Shown piece by piece: positions 9,322 to 17,451 of a stretch of DNA of 64,000 nucleotides. The DNA is from Microvirga puerhi (lineage in GTDB: Bacteria; Pseudomonadota; Alphaproteobacteria; Rhizobiales; Beijerinckiaceae). Location: NCBI RefSeq assembly GCF_020089865.1, contig NZ_JAIRBM010000006.1, forward strand, positions 1 through 64,000, in the 5' to 3' direction. The notes below the pieces were generated by a model that saw only the letters and a program-made list of their open reading frames with translations, did not search any database and was not told the origin of the DNA. Each line of letters begins with the position of its first letter. The first letter of the stretch is position 1. Both the position numbers and the translations under genes were made by a program.

Positions 9322-9744
9322 ATGGGCGATCCCTTCCTGAATTATCTTGCGCTGGGCATCCTCTTCTTCGTGGCCGTTGTACTGTTCTACGGCGTCATCG
9401 CCATTCACGACATTCCCTATCGCATCGCCAAATCGCGTGATCATCCGCATCAGGATGCGATTCACGCCGCCGGATGGGTGAGCCTGTTCACACTCCACGT
9501 CCTTTGGCCCTTCCTGTGGATCTGGGCCATGACCTACCGGCCAGAACGGGGATGGGGGTTCAAAGCGGCCCCTACGGACGAGACCGAACGAACGGCATTG
9601 GCAGAGGAAGTCGCCGAACTACGCCGACGCGTCGCGCACCTTGAAGCGCAGGCACGGCCGGTCGGCTCACCAGAAGTGAGAGTGCCGACGCGTCCGGAAG
9701 CCGGAGCGGCTCCCGAATTGCGGCAGGATGTGGGAGCCCGCTGA
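9322..9744 (+). CDS. DUF3302 inner membrane protein (YiaW-like)
   Basis: 140 residues. Two membrane segments (YLALGILFFVAVVLFYGVIAI and GWVSLFTLHVLWPFLWIWAM) flank a short conserved loop, DIPYRIAKSRDHPHQDAI. The C-terminal 50 residues are an acidic coiled coil (LAEEVAELRRRVAHLEA). This matches the DUF3302 family, which in E. coli (YiaW) is encoded next to the HlyD-type protein YiaV. Here too the next gene is HlyD-type and overlaps it (TGATG at 9742-9746). An accessory membrane subunit for that adaptor is the likely role; the transported substrate is unknown. Confidence 0.8.
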   Translation: MGDPFLNYLALGILFFVAVVLFYGVIAIHDIPYRIAKSRDHPHQDAIHAAGWVSLFTLHVLWPFLWIWAMTYRPERGWGFKAAPTDETERTALAEEVAELRRRVAHLEAQARPVGSPEVRVPTRPEAGAAPELRQDVGAR

Positions 9745-10883
9745 TGGAATTGTTGCTCATCCTCATGTACGTCGCGATCTGCGTGGTGGTGTTCAAGCTG
9801 TTTCGCATCCCGGTAAATCAATGGACCCTCTCCACGGCTGCGCTTGGCGGCATCGTCGGCATCTTCCTGCTGTTGCTGGTCATGAACTACAACCATCCCT
9901 TCACGACCACGGCCCGCATCTATTTCGCGGTGACGCCGATTCTGTCGGGGGTCAAGGGGCGGGTCGTCGAGGTTCCCGTCGTCCCGAATACAAAACTGAA
10001 GGAGGGCGACGTTCTCTTTCGCCTTGACGCCGAGCCCTACCAGTACGTGGTCGATCAGAAGAAGGCCCTGTTGGCGGAAGCGGAGCAGAACGTGAAGCAG
10101 CTCAAGGCCTCGTTCGACCAAGCCAAGGCTGGCGCCGATCGGGCGCAGGCACAATTCGAGTTGGCGCAGCAGAACTATGAACGCCAGGCCGAACTGTTCC
10201 GCAAGCAGGTGATCGCGCAGGCGGCCCTCGATACCTCCTCGCGCAACCTTGAGACGTCACGACAAAGCACGATCGGCGCACGGGCCGAGGAAGAACGGGC
10301 CTCGCTGGCTTATTCGTCTGAGATCGGCGGCGTCAACACGACGGTGGCACGCCTCCAGGCCGAGTTGCGCGATGCGGAGTTTGATCTGGCCCAGACGACG
10401 GTCCGGGCACCGACCGATGGCTTCGCCACCCAGGTCGCATTGCGTCCCGGAATGTATGTCGTCCCGGCGCCATTCAGGCCGGTGATTGTGTTCGTCAACC
10501 AGGGCCCCCATGACCGGCTGCTTGCGGCGGCGTTCCAGCAGAACTCGTTGCAGCGGGTTCACCCCGGAGATATGGCCGAGGTCGCCTTCGAGGCCGTGCC
10601 AGGACGGGTCTTCAAAGCCAAGGTCAGCCGGATCCTCGATGTGATCGCGGCCGGCCAGTTCCAGGCAACGGGCGTCCTTCAGGACTTCGCATCGACGACA
10701 CTCAACGACCGGGCCGTCGCGGATATCGAGCTGCTTGACGACATTTCCGCGTATCAGATTCCGCTCGGTGCAGCCGCGCAGGTCGCGATTCTGACGGAGC
10801 ACGCGGAACACTTGGCGCTACTGCGGCGCATTTTACTGCGCATGCGGAGCTGGGAAAACTATGTCTTTTATGAAGGGCATTAG
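9744..10883 (+). CDS. HlyD/membrane-fusion family adaptor (YiaV-like)
   Basis: 379 residues. The N-terminus has two close membrane segments (LLLILMYVAICVVVFKLF and LGGIVGIFLLLLVM). A lipoyl/barrel-sandwich half follows (VTPILSGVKGRVVEVPV), then a long alpha-hairpin (about 100-210), then the second half with TVRAPTDGFATQVALRPG. This is a membrane fusion protein of the HlyD/EmrA type. No ABC, MFS or RND transporter and no outer-membrane factor lie next to it, so the pair probably works with a distant partner or as a YiaVW-type module. Its start overlaps the DUF3302 stop. Confidence 0.85.
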   Translation: MELLLILMYVAICVVVFKLFRIPVNQWTLSTAALGGIVGIFLLLLVMNYNHPFTTTARIYFAVTPILSGVKGRVVEVPVVPNTKLKEGDVLFRLDAEPYQYVVDQKKALLAEAEQNVKQLKASFDQAKAGADRAQAQFELAQQNYERQAELFRKQVIAQAALDTSSRNLETSRQSTIGARAEEERASLAYSSEIGGVNTTVARLQAELRDAEFDLAQTTVRAPTDGFATQVALRPGMYVVPAPFRPVIVFVNQGPHDRLLAAAFQQNSLQRVHPGDMAEVAFEAVPGRVFKAKVSRILDVIAAGQFQATGVLQDFASTTLNDRAVADIELLDDISAYQIPLGAAAQVAILTEHAEHLALLRRILLRMRSWENYVFYEGH

Positions 10884-10908
10884 CTGCAGGGGTGTGACTG
10901 GCGCCTCA

Positions 10909-10927
10909 GGCGGATTGCCGGTAGCGG
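10909..10927 (+). repeat. 19-bp direct repeat, copy 2, downstream of HlyD gene
   Basis: GGCGGATTGCCGGTAGCGG differs from copy 1 (9044-9062) at one base and lies 25 bp after the HlyD stop. Confidence 0.45.
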
Positions 10928-11097
10928 ATCTTTGCTCCATCTCCATGTCGTTTTTGGCTTCCTCGGAAGATGGCAATCACCGACGCGACTTTCCTTGTTG
11001 TGTCGGAGACAAAGCACTAGTGTCGCGGAAGCTTAGCGCCACTGCTTAAGCGATTGTGGAAGCCCCCAAGTCGGCTTCATCTGCAGACTCTCGCATA

Positions 11098-11316
11098 TCA
11101 ATTCTTGGACTTCGTGCGCCAGAGCTGGAACCCCTCGGAGGAGATGGCCTGCTCGATCGTCCGGCGGGAAAAGTTGTGCGGCGGCGCCTGGCGAGATTGA
11201 AGCGTCCCGGTCAGTCCCCAAGGCCCGAACTTGGCAGGAAGCTTGCTCCCTGCCTCATCGCCCGCGAAAGCATGGAGATCGTCCTTGGACTGGGAAACGA
11301 ACATGAAGATACGCAT
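11098..11316 (-). CDS. Small conserved hypothetical protein, 72 residues
   Basis: Starting at the ATG at 11316, the protein begins MRIFMFVSQSKDDLHAFAGD and continues with a KFGPWGLTG segment and a C-terminal ISSEGFQLWR. This matches, from memory, a short uncharacterised protein common in Hyphomicrobiales. An in-frame GTG or ATG at 11355/11352 would add 12-13 residues, but the conserved core begins at 11316. The FQLWR end is conserved. No function is known; length and composition suggest a small soluble protein. Confidence 0.65.
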   Translation of the reverse strand: MRIFMFVSQSKDDLHAFAGDEAGSKLPAKFGPWGLTGTLQSRQAPPHNFSRRTIEQAISSEGFQLWRTKSKN

Positions 11317-11419
11317 GGCGCCGGCTTTCTCTGATGGAGTTGTTTCCTTCATCACATAGGGCTTCCGTAGCGGAAGTCAGGCGGAGGCGGCCAACAGACC
11401 TCTCCACGACGGCTCGGAA

Positions 11420-12061
11420 TCAGGCGCTCTTACGAATCCGCATCAGCTTGAAGAAGCCGGCTGGGAAGAGCGACTTGAGCTCCACCACCTCCATCCGGCC
11501 GGTGGATCGGGCCCAGGCCTCGACCCGGGAGGCCTTGAAGGCGGAGCTCCAGCCGATTGCCTTCGCGATCGGCGATGCCAGCTCCTCGAGAGCCGCGATC
11601 GGCCCCGAAGCCTGACCGAAATGGTTGGCGAGAACGATTTCTCCACCGGGCTTGAGGACTCGCGCGAATTCGGAAAGGGCCACTTCCGGCTCGGGCACGA
11701 GCGTGATGATGAACTGAGCGGTCACGGCGTCGAATGTCTCGTCGGCAAAGCTCAGATGGGTCACATCCATGACCTGCAGGCTCTTCACATGCGTGAGCCC
11801 CCGCTTCTCGACTTTTTCCTGGGCGCGCCGCAGCATGTCTTCGGACAAGTCGACGCCATGAACCTCCGCATGCGCCGGATAATAGCCCAGCGCCAACCCC
11901 GTTCCGACGCCGGCCTCCAACACCCGCGGGCCGCAAGCCACCGCCGCGTTCACCGCCGCGCGCGCGGCCGGCTCGGTCAGCTTGTCGTAGACGATGTCAT
12001 AGATCGGGGCCCAACGCGCGTAAGCCTTACGCATCGGGGCCGTGGTGGGTCCATCCGTCAT
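11420..12061 (-). CDS. SAM-dependent methyltransferase, PmtA-like
   Basis: 213 residues of class I methyltransferase fold. Motif I is VLEAGVGTGLALGYYP (about 46-61), the acidic loop is VHGVDLSEDML, motif II is FDAVTAQFIITLVPEPE and motif III is LKPGGEIVLANHFG. The N-terminal YARWAPIYDIVYDKL and the NHFGQ motif are typical of bacterial phosphatidylethanolamine N-methyltransferases of the Rhizobium PmtA type, which make phosphatidylcholine from PE in the membrane. Substrate assignment is by family resemblance. It lies 23 bp downstream of mnmA on the same strand and may be cotranscribed. Confidence 0.72.
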   Translation of the reverse strand: MTDGPTTAPMRKAYARWAPIYDIVYDKLTEPAARAAVNAAVACGPRVLEAGVGTGLALGYYPAHAEVHGVDLSEDMLRRAQEKVEKRGLTHVKSLQVMDVTHLSFADETFDAVTAQFIITLVPEPEVALSEFARVLKPGGEIVLANHFGQASGPIAALEELASPIAKAIGWSSAFKASRVEAWARSTGRMEVVELKSLFPAGFFKLMRIRKSA

Positions 12062-12084
12062 GGAGAGTCCTTCAGTGGGGAGCC

Positions 12085-13239
12085 TCAGGCCGCGGCGGGA
12101 GCGGCCTCAGCATTCGTTCGAGCGATGGTGCCCCCGCCCAGCACGCGCGCCCGGGGAGCATCGCTCTCATAGATGACACAAGCTTGACCGGGAGACACCC
12201 CATCTTCCGCCGACAACAGCTCGACAGTAGCGCCGGTTCCGTCCGCGCGCAGGACGGCCGGGCGCGGCTCACGGGTGGAACGGACTCGCACGGCAACGTC
12301 CAGGCCCGTCTGGCCCACGCTTTCGAGCGGCACGTCGCCAAGCCAGTTGATGTCTGCGATACGGATCAGGCGAGTCGCCAAAGCTTCGCGGGGGCCGACG
12401 ACGACGCGAGCCTCCTTGGCGTCCAGGCGGACGACATAGAGAGGCTCGCCGGTCGAGATGCCAAGCCCCTTCCGCTGCCCCACCGTGTAGTGGATGATCC
12501 CCTCGTGCCGACCCAGGACGCGCCCATCCACATGGACGATCTCGCCCCCATGAACGGCTCCCGGCTTTAGCCGTTCGATCACGTCGCTGTAGCGCCCCTG
12601 GGTCACGAAGCAGATATCCTGGCTGTCTGCCTTCTCGGCCACCGTGAGACCGAACTCACGGGCGAGGGCCCGAGTCTCCTCCTTGGGTAGTTCTCCCAGG
12701 GGGAAGCGAAGCATGTTCAACTGCTCGGGCGTCGTCGCATAGAGGAAATAGCTCTGGTCCCGGTCCGGATCGGCCGCCCGGTGGAGGGCCCGCCGCCCAT
12801 CGGGAAGCGCCCGGCTCGCCACATAGTGACCGGTCGCCAGGATGTCCGCTCCCAACTCCTGCGCCGTTTCCAGAAGGTCGCGGAACTTGATGGAGCGATT
12901 GCATTCCACGCAGGGGATCGGCGTCTCGCCGGCCAGATAGCTCTGGGTGAAGCGGTCGATCACCGCCTCGCGAAATCTGGCTTCATAATCAAGGACGTAA
13001 TGGGGAATGCCGATGGCCTCTGCCACCCGGCGGGCATCGTAGATGTCCTGGCCGGCGCAGCAGGCACCCTTACGGTGCGCGGCGGCGCCATGATCGTATA
13101 GCTGAAGCGTGATGCCGAGCACATCGTAGCCCTCCCGCTTGAGGAGTGCGGCGACGACGGAGGAATCCACACCCCCGGACATGGCGACCACGACGCGCGT
13201 CTTCGACGGGTCGTGGGGGAGATCGAGTGAGTTGAGCAT
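12085..13239 (-). CDS. mnmA: tRNA-specific 2-thiouridylase MnmA
   Basis: 384 residues, standard length. The PP-loop SGGVDSS at 21-27 binds ATP. The catalytic cysteine lies in PCVECN (C110) and the second in DICFV (C210); the pair forms the transient persulfide/disulfide used to thiolate U34 of tRNA-Lys, -Glu and -Gln. The central GQRKGLGIS and the C-terminal barrel are present. The ATG at 13239 places the PP-loop at the normal distance. Confidence 0.96.
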   Translation of the reverse strand: MLNSLDLPHDPSKTRVVVAMSGGVDSSVVAALLKREGYDVLGITLQLYDHGAAAHRKGACCAGQDIYDARRVAEAIGIPHYVLDYEARFREAVIDRFTQSYLAGETPIPCVECNRSIKFRDLLETAQELGADILATGHYVASRALPDGRRALHRAADPDRDQSYFLYATTPEQLNMLRFPLGELPKEETRALAREFGLTVAEKADSQDICFVTQGRYSDVIERLKPGAVHGGEIVHVDGRVLGRHEGIIHYTVGQRKGLGISTGEPLYVVRLDAKEARVVVGPREALATRLIRIADINWLGDVPLESVGQTGLDVAVRVRSTREPRPAVLRADGTGATVELLSAEDGVSPGQACVIYESDAPRARVLGGGTIARTNAEAAPAAA

Positions 13240-13402
13240 CGTTCCATCCCGAGGCGCCGTTCAAGGCGGCGCACGGAGGGGCCAAAGCCCTTCTATAGCG
13301 ATCACTGCGCCGATCTTCCAGAGCGCCGGCAGGCCCGAAACGTCACGCCTCGTTAACCGCTCGGGCGAAATTGAGGCGACTCAAGCCACCTCCCCTATGC
13401 GC

Positions 13403-13417
13403 TTAGGAAAACATTAA
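13403..13417 (+). promoter_or_regulatory. Near-consensus CtrA box upstream of sciP
   Basis: TTAG-N7-TTAA differs from the CtrA consensus TTAA-N7-TTAA at one base and ends 57 bp before the sciP start. A GACTC (GANTC) methylation site lies at 13378-13382. In Caulobacter sciP is directly activated by CtrA, so the position fits; the site itself is a prediction. Confidence 0.6.
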
Positions 13418-13474
13418 GCGGCGTCGCATACTTTCACCGTCGACAAGGTCGTTGAATTTTTGTGTGAGCGTATC

Positions 13475-13750
13475 ATGACCGAACCCCACCGCCCGAGGGT
13501 CAAGTATGTCATCGGGCCCGACGGCAGTCCTCTGACGATTGCTGATCTTCCGCCGTCCAGCACGCGCCGCTGGGTCATCCGCCGTAAGGCGGAAGTCGTC
13601 GCCGCCGTCCGCGGCGGCCTTCTCAGCCTCGAGGAAGCCTGTCAGCGCTATACGCTGACGACGGAGGAATTCCTCAGCTGGCAGCTTTCCATCGATCAGC
13701 ATGGCCTTGCCGGACTGCGCACGACGCGCATCCAGCACTATCGCCAGTAA
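13475..13750 (+). CDS. sciP: CtrA inhibitor SciP (DUF1153)
   Basis: 91 residues. KYVIGPDGSPLTIADLPP, RRWVIRRKAEVVAAVRGGLLS and EEACQRYTLTTEEFLSWQ are the hallmark of DUF1153/SciP, a small helix-turn-helix protein. In Caulobacter it binds CtrA target promoters and blocks CtrA-dependent transcription in swarmer cells. I use the ATG at 13475; five extra codons upstream are open but the conserved protein starts here. It has its own CtrA-like box upstream and an intrinsic terminator downstream, so it is probably monocistronic. ctrA itself lies 4.2 kb away on the same strand. Confidence 0.92.
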   Translation: MTEPHRPRVKYVIGPDGSPLTIADLPPSSTRRWVIRRKAEVVAAVRGGLLSLEEACQRYTLTTEEFLSWQLSIDQHGLAGLRTTRIQHYRQ

Positions 13751-13767
13751 TCCTCGGATCTTTTCTC

Positions 13768-13801
13768 AAGGGCGCGGCTCCCAATCGGACCGCGCCCTTT
13801 T
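13768..13801 (+). terminator. Intrinsic terminator of sciP
   Basis: A perfect 10-bp stem (AAGGGCGCGG at 13768-13777, CCGCGCCCTT at 13790-13799) has a 12-nt loop and runs into a short TTTT. Confidence 0.75.
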
Positions 13802-13828
13802 CGCGTCGGCGCCCCCTCCCGAGGGCCG

Positions 13829-13843
13829 TTAAGCGTTTTCTAA
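13829..13843 (+). promoter_or_regulatory. Near-consensus CtrA box upstream of FIS-type gene
   Basis: TTAA-N7-CTAA (read from the other strand, TTAG-N7-TTAA) has one mismatch to the CtrA consensus and the same form as the site before sciP. It lies 31-52 bp before the possible starts of the helix-turn-helix gene. Confidence 0.5.
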
Positions 13844-13873
13844 CCATCATCGGACAATCGTCTTGAAGCCCCT

Positions 13874-14191
13874 TTGCTCAGACAGGTCCATCCGGTGCAG
13901 CAAGCCTACAACGTCTCGAATCCCCAAAGTCCTACGCATCCCGCCGCCCACGCGGCAGTTCTCCCTGCCGGGTCGAGGACATCGCGAACGATCGAGATCG
14001 GTCAGACGGTTGCGGATGTGGAGCGGCATCTCATTCTCGCGACGCTGGATTATTGCCAGGGCAACAGGACCCATGCCGCCAAGATCCTCGCGATCTCGAT
14101 CCGCACCCTGCGCAACAAGCTGAACGAATATGCGGGAGCCGGATTTCTCATTCCGGAGCCGGGGCAGTTTCGGACCGGAGCGCCGTCCTGA
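13874..14191 (+). CDS. Stand-alone FIS-type helix-turn-helix regulator
   Basis: Up to 105 residues. The C-terminal half (VADVERHLILATLDYCQGNRTHAAKILAISIRTLRNKLNEY) is the FIS/NtrC-type DNA-binding domain with its recognition helix RTLRNKL. There is no receiver or AAA+ sigma-54 domain before it, unlike NtrC or FlbD. The first 40 residues are poorly structured. The start is uncertain: a TTG at 13874 or a GTG at 13895, neither with a strong ribosome binding site. The sequence of the domain resembles the C-terminus of FlbD-like flagellar regulators; its role here is unknown. Its placement after sciP and next to a CtrA-like box suggests a cell-cycle or motility link. Confidence 0.72.
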   Translation: MLRQVHPVQQAYNVSNPQSPTHPAAHAAVLPAGSRTSRTIEIGQTVADVERHLILATLDYCQGNRTHAAKILAISIRTLRNKLNEYAGAGFLIPEPGQFRTGAPS

Positions 14192-14195
14192 AGGA

Positions 14196-15029
14196 TTACA
14201 GCTTGCGCAGCCAGAGGCTCGTCTCAAGAGCCCCTTGCACGAGAGGCAGATCGGAAAGGACGCTCCGGCCCGCATCGCGCAGCATGGCCTTCGCGACGAA
14301 ATGGCTTGAAAAGACAAGCTCATAGCCGCCGCCCTGCAAAAGGGCTCCGACCAGGAGTTGCTCGTTATAGGCCCTCCACGTCCATTCCGCCGGATAGGCA
14401 TCGGGCAGGGTAATGTCGTGGATATGGATCAGGGTATCGGCAGCAAGGCGCGGCAGCACGTCCAGGAAGAGGCGGTCTACATCCGTGCCTGGCATGGCAA
14501 TGTGGCTTGAATCGATGAAAAGGATATCTCCCGCCTCCAGCGCCATGAAGTCGCTCTGATCGGCATCCTTCAGCAGCACGGCCTTATGGCTCACGTTAAG
14601 CTTTGCCAAAGTGGCCCGGGGGGCTGGATCGATGCAGGTAATGCGGGTCGTAAGCCCGCCGTCCGACACAGCCTGCGCCATGAACCGGGTCGAGTGGCCC
14701 GACCCGATCTCGAGGATCTGTCGTGGCTTGTTCGTGCGTACGATCGCATACGCAGCCGCTGCGTCGAGGCGCGGGAACCAGTCCTGGTCGAAGCGGGCCG
14801 GCCCCTTCCCATCTGCAATCCGGCGCAGATCCGCACCGTGCACCTCTATTTCGTTCAGGACATCCGCGAAACGGGATCTGGCATTCTCAAAAAGCGGCAT
14901 GAGAGCCGGATAGCCGCCTGGTTGCACGCTTTCTGCATACCGATAGGGAATGAAGAAGCCCCGGACCTTCAGCCCCAGAAGCGTCGAGAGGCCGAAGCTC
15001 AGGCGCCGCCAGAAGGCCACTGTGGACAC
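14196..15029 (-). CDS. Class I SAM-dependent methyltransferase (Methyltransf_24-like)
   Basis: 277 residues. The SAM-binding motif ILEIGSGHSTRFMAQAV (about 115-131) is followed by TCIDPAPR and ILFIDSSHIAMPGTDVDRLF, and later by HIHDITLPDAYP. This layout is that of Methyltransf_24-type enzymes, often acting on sugars or secondary metabolites. The GTG at 15029 directly abuts the stop of the upstream UPF0104 gene, so the two are likely co-translated. The acceptor substrate is unknown; partnership with a membrane lipid- or glycan-handling protein is inference. Confidence 0.78.
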   Translation of the reverse strand: MSTVAFWRRLSFGLSTLLGLKVRGFFIPYRYAESVQPGGYPALMPLFENARSRFADVLNEIEVHGADLRRIADGKGPARFDQDWFPRLDAAAAYAIVRTNKPRQILEIGSGHSTRFMAQAVSDGGLTTRITCIDPAPRATLAKLNVSHKAVLLKDADQSDFMALEAGDILFIDSSHIAMPGTDVDRLFLDVLPRLAADTLIHIHDITLPDAYPAEWTWRAYNEQLLVGALLQGGGYELVFSSHFVAKAMLRDAGRSVLSDLPLVQGALETSLWLRKL

Positions 15030-16046
15030 TCAGACCAGGGGAGAAGGCGGCAACGGTCCACTTCCCGGACGTCCTCGCCAAGCCTGCGCCAGACGCGATC
15101 TTTCGAACATGAGAACGACGATCAGCGACAAGGCGAATGGGATCAGGAGATAGAAGACCCGAAAGACGATAAGGGCAGCCAGAACATCGGGCTTGGGGAT
15201 ATCCGGCATGGCCGTCAGGAAGACCAGTTCGAACACGCCGAGCCCTCCCGGCGCATGGCTCACGAGTGCTGCCGAGAAGGACGCCAGGAAGACCGCCAGC
15301 ACGACGACGAAGCTCGGCTCGCTATGAGCGGGCAGAACAAAATAGATGATGCCGGCTGCTCCAAGAAGTTCGAGGGGTGCCGCAAGGAGCTGGCGCCAGA
15401 GAATGGTCGGGCGAGGATATTCGAGCTTGGCCTTTCCGACGACCAACGGCGGCAGATGAAGGATGGATCCGGCGGCGTAGAGGACAACGAGGCCAAGCAG
15501 GATGAAGCCCACGATTCGCGCGGTTGCCGGATTGGTCAGAAAGCCCGGCAGAAGATCCTCGAGACGATGCAGCAGGGTCGGGTCCAAAGTCAGCACGACG
15601 CCGCCGAGCAGGATCGTGCCGAGCCCAAAAGTGAAGGAGCACAAGGCGACCAGGACCGCGATCTGCGCGGCACTCAACCCCTTCGACGAATAGGCCCTGT
15701 AGCGGACCACGGCGCCGGAGAACACCGATGCACCGATATTGTGCGAGAGGGCATAGGTGGTGAAAGACGTGATCGATACGAAGAGCCAGGAGATGTGCCG
15801 GACCCCCAGATGAAGAAGGGCGATCCGATCGTACCAAGCGAGGGCGGCATAGGCGACCAACGTGGAGAGGCCGGCCAGCAGGTAACGGTGGTTCGGTACG
15901 GCCGTGAGGCTTTCCCAAACATCGTCGAGGGAAAGGCCACGAAGTTCGCGATAAAGGAGCCAGCCAGACACGACAACAGCCAACAGCCCGATCACAGGCC
16001 AGAGGAACTCACGCACATTTTTCATTGAAGTGGACGGCTCCTTCAC
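15030..16046 (-). CDS. Lysylphosphatidylglycerol synthetase TM region-like protein (UPF0104)
   Basis: 338 residues with about eight membrane helices. The UPF0104/LPG_synthase_TM signatures are present: TTYALSHNIGASVFSGAVVRYR, SFSAALVSHAPGGLGVFE (the conserved PGGLG) and FRVFYLLIPF near the end. These helices form the flippase half of MprF-type proteins; here the soluble aminoacyl-transferase domain is absent. Lipid or lipid-linked substrate movement across the inner membrane is the likely role. An in-frame ATG at 16025 (M8) is an alternative start. Confidence 0.85.
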   Translation of the reverse strand: MKEPSTSMKNVREFLWPVIGLLAVVVSGWLLYRELRGLSLDDVWESLTAVPNHRYLLAGLSTLVAYAALAWYDRIALLHLGVRHISWLFVSITSFTTYALSHNIGASVFSGAVVRYRAYSSKGLSAAQIAVLVALCSFTFGLGTILLGGVVLTLDPTLLHRLEDLLPGFLTNPATARIVGFILLGLVVLYAAGSILHLPPLVVGKAKLEYPRPTILWRQLLAAPLELLGAAGIIYFVLPAHSEPSFVVVLAVFLASFSAALVSHAPGGLGVFELVFLTAMPDIPKPDVLAALIVFRVFYLLIPFALSLIVVLMFERSRLAQAWRGRPGSGPLPPSPLV

Positions 16047-16363
16047 ACTTCATCCCTGTGTGCCCTACAACCCTTTGCCGAGCAAGGGGAAAGTCGGTCG
16101 CGCCCCTACCGCACGGACCAGTACTTTCGTAAGGGCAACTCACCACGCCCGTTGGGAAAAGAAGCGCTCCATTGCGAGCGACATGCTTGCCGGAAATCGC
16201 CCGCGGCAGACATTCGGAAAGTTCCGTGGGGTCCGCAGCGAAGGAGATCTACGCCTCGCGTCGAAGGCTTGGATCTCCAGGGTCATGTCTCGGCCATTGC
16301 CCTCCCGGGCGAGCCATGGGAAACGGTGCCTTCGCAAGCAGACCCGCAGGAGATCGTCATAGG
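16047..16363. other. Divergent intergenic region, no gene seen
   Basis: About 320 bp lie between the divergent UPF0104 and GNAT genes and should contain promoters for both. I could not assign -35/-10 pairs with confidence. Confidence 0.4.
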
Positions 16364-16984
16364 ATGGCAGCCCCCTCTTCCGTCTCTTTGAACCTGGATG
16401 GCTATACGGACCTTCCCGATGGGAAGATTGCAGCGGTCGTGACCTATCTGCAGATGCAGCGCCCTGCCGCGATCCCGGCCCCGGGAAAGCCCGACACCTG
16501 GTCTCTCGAGCGGATCAAGGGAGATATGGATCGCTATCGCACCCTCTTTCGCCTCGTCGGCGAGCCTTGGCTTTGGTTCAGCCGGGCAACGATGTCCAAC
16601 GAGGCACTCGACGCGATTCTTCATGATCCGGGGATCGAAGTCTATGCACTCCATGATGAGACAACCGATATCGGTCTGCTCGAACTCGATTTTCGCACCG
16701 AGGGCGAAGCGGAGCTTGCCTTTCTCGGGGTCGTGCCCGGGACGATCGGCCAGGGTGCGGGACGGTTCCTGATTCAGGAAGCCATCCGCCGATCATTCGA
16801 GAGGCCCATCAATCGCCTGTTCGTGCACACCTGCACGCTCGACCACCCTGCCGCCCTCTCCTTCTATCGACGAGCCGGGTTAGAACCCTATAAGCGCGCG
16901 ATCGAGGTGGCAGACGATCCGCGCCTGACCGGTCATCTGCCGTTGCAGGCCGGACCCCATGTTCCAATTCTCGAAAAGCGCTGA
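16364..16984 (+). CDS. GNAT-family N-acetyltransferase
   Basis: 206 residues. The acetyl-CoA binding segment is FLGVVPGTIGQGAGRFLIQEAI (Q/R-x-x-G-x-G/A form), followed by the beta-bulge LFVHTCTLDHPAALSFYRRAGLEPYKR. The ATG at 16364 follows an AGGAG site; longer upstream reading lacks GNAT features. Substrate unknown. A terminator follows. Confidence 0.82.
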   Translation: MAAPSSVSLNLDGYTDLPDGKIAAVVTYLQMQRPAAIPAPGKPDTWSLERIKGDMDRYRTLFRLVGEPWLWFSRATMSNEALDAILHDPGIEVYALHDETTDIGLLELDFRTEGEAELAFLGVVPGTIGQGAGRFLIQEAIRRSFERPINRLFVHTCTLDHPAALSFYRRAGLEPYKRAIEVADDPRLTGHLPLQAGPHVPILEKR

Positions 16985-17001
16985 GGCGCGCTCAAACGCA
17001 A

Positions 17002-17024
17002 AAGGCGCACCTAAGGTGCGCCTT
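17002..17024. terminator. Bidirectional hairpin between GNAT and fliJ
   Basis: A perfect 10-bp stem (AAGGCGCACC, GGTGCGCCTT) with a 3-nt loop TAA lies between two convergent genes. The T-run is short, so termination strength is uncertain. Confidence 0.55.
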
Positions 17025-17046
17025 GCGAAAGCAAGTATGCTGGGAA

Positions 17047-17451
17047 CTATGCCGAGGCGCGCATGGCACGCGGTTGTGCCGGCTGGCTTAGGACAGCCGC
17101 ATCACGCGCTGGGTCGATAGAGCGCTCGCGGTCTTCCAGGCTCTCGGCCCGTTTCAGGTCCTCGAACGCCTCTCCAAGCTCCGCCTTGGCATCATCGAGC
17201 TGAACATGCAGGTTCTGGATCGACTGCCGAAGATTGTCCCGCCGCTGTGCCGCGGCGCGAGCATAGGTCGGGTAGGCGAAGTGGTTCGGATCCGAGATCC
17301 CGGCTTTAAGCTCCTCCGCCGCAATTTCCCGGTCGAGGTCTGCCGCCATACGATCGAACTCGGCGGCCATCATCTCGATCTGCGCCACTTTCCGACGTTT
17401 CTCGTCGACTTGAAAGCGCTTGAGGCGAATGAGCGTATCCCGCGACTTCAT
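17047..17451 (-). CDS. fliJ: Flagellar export protein FliJ-like
   Basis: 134 residues, almost entirely charged coiled coil: RLKRFQVDEKRRKVAQIEMMAAEFDRMAADLDREIAAEE, then RDNLRQSIQNLHVQLDDAKAELGEAFEDLKR. This matches the short FliJ proteins of alphaproteobacteria, the stalk of the flagellar type III export ATPase FliI. No other flagellar gene is in the window. It is divergent from ctrA, a neighbourhood also seen in other Hyphomicrobiales. Coiled-coil proteins are easily confused, so the family call rests partly on context. Confidence 0.78.
   Translation of the reverse strand: MKSRDTLIRLKRFQVDEKRRKVAQIEMMAAEFDRMAADLDREIAAEELKAGISDPNHFAYPTYARAAAQRRDNLRQSIQNLHVQLDDAKAELGEAFEDLKRAESLEDRERSIDPARDAAVLSQPAQPRAMRASA

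Noticed and set aside
14586..16028. Plus-strand open frame of 480 codons
   Set aside because: Antisense to a methyltransferase and a UPF0104 membrane protein, composition highly charged and unlike any family.
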